Positions 35,242-35,247 of a DNA stretch of 35,247 bases are shown piece after piece (positions within the stretch are counted from its first letter, which is position 1; each line of letters starts with the position of its first letter). A model generated the notes under the pieces. That model was not told the origin of the DNA, made no database searches, and was given only the letters and a program-made list of their open reading frames with translations. The position numbers and the translations under genes were made by a program. The stretch is from Chloroflexota bacterium. GTDB lineage: Bacteria; Chloroflexota; Dehalococcoidia; Lucifugimonadales; Lucifugimonadaceae. Location of the stretch: assembly GCA_002718455.1 (NCBI GenBank), contig PBER01000005.1, positions 77,085-112,331 of the forward strand, read 5' to 3'.

Positions 35242-35247
35242 TTAATA

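Overview
The window is an AT-rich (about 30% GC, estimated by eye), gene-dense bacterial chromosome segment. It has no tRNA, rRNA, insertion sequence, CRISPR array or phage genes that I can see. Acetoin-type dehydrogenase genes, family I and III CoA-transferases, two enolase-superfamily dehydratases, mannonate dehydratase, a KDG kinase, a NIPSNAP protein and very short intergenic gaps suggest a streamlined heterotroph. A marine SAR202-like Chloroflexota fits this gene mix, but that is an inference from gene content, not a phylogenetic result.

Layout. 1-602 (-): end of a ybeY operon. 697-3702 (+): uvrA. 3699-4886 (-): rhamnonate-dehydratase-like enolase-superfamily gene. 5056-6750 (+): family I CoA-transferase A and B plus NIPSNAP. 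6747-7664 (-): fmt. 7665-12190 (+): information-processing cluster dnaA, obg, nadD, pyrE and a MazG-like gene. 12187-14586 (-): gyrB, with a GC-alternating palindrome in its leader. 14587-14889: a regulatory region with a structured RNA candidate and a promoter. 14890-19708 (+): aco-type operon acoA, acoB, HAD hydrolase, acoC, acoX. 19722-21752 (+): VOC protein, small GatC/AtzG-like protein and amidase. 21835-24353 (-): glycerol kinase then mannonate dehydratase. 24452-28380 (+): ZIP transporter, membrane protein, trpB and CaiB/BaiF transferase. 28399-29295 (-): EamA exporter. 29355-30909 (+): KDG kinase and a membrane-anchored exported protein. 30904-35241 (-): operon of Gfo/Idh/MocA oxidoreductase, enolase-superfamily dehydratase and two PLP-fold pseudoenzymes.

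How the genes work together. Mannonate dehydratase and KDG kinase are consecutive steps of hexuronate breakdown (mannonate to KDG to KDPG). The two enolase-superfamily proteins and the Gfo/Idh oxidoreductase probably feed other sugar acids into similar routes. The aco operon would cleave acetoin or a related 2-oxo compound to acyl-CoA; its E3 subunit is not in the window.

Strongest unusual signals. (1) Two tandem, overlapping D-cysteine-desulfhydrase/ACC-deaminase-fold genes both carry Glu where the PLP-binding Lys should be, and both have lost the phosphate-binding loop. (2) DnaA appears to start at CTG, lacks the canonical arginine finger and sensor-2 arginine, and is followed by a helically phased array of TCAAC-like motifs in a nearly G-free spacer. 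(3) The adjacent Obg has eroded G1, G3, G4 and G5 motifs. (4) A 22-bp CG-alternating palindrome sits in the gyrB leader. (5) A multi-hairpin element with mutually exclusive pairings and a U-run lies between gyrB and acoA. (6) A near-palindromic TGATA-N5-TATCA site occurs three times, at both ends of the glycerol kinase/mannonate dehydratase pair.
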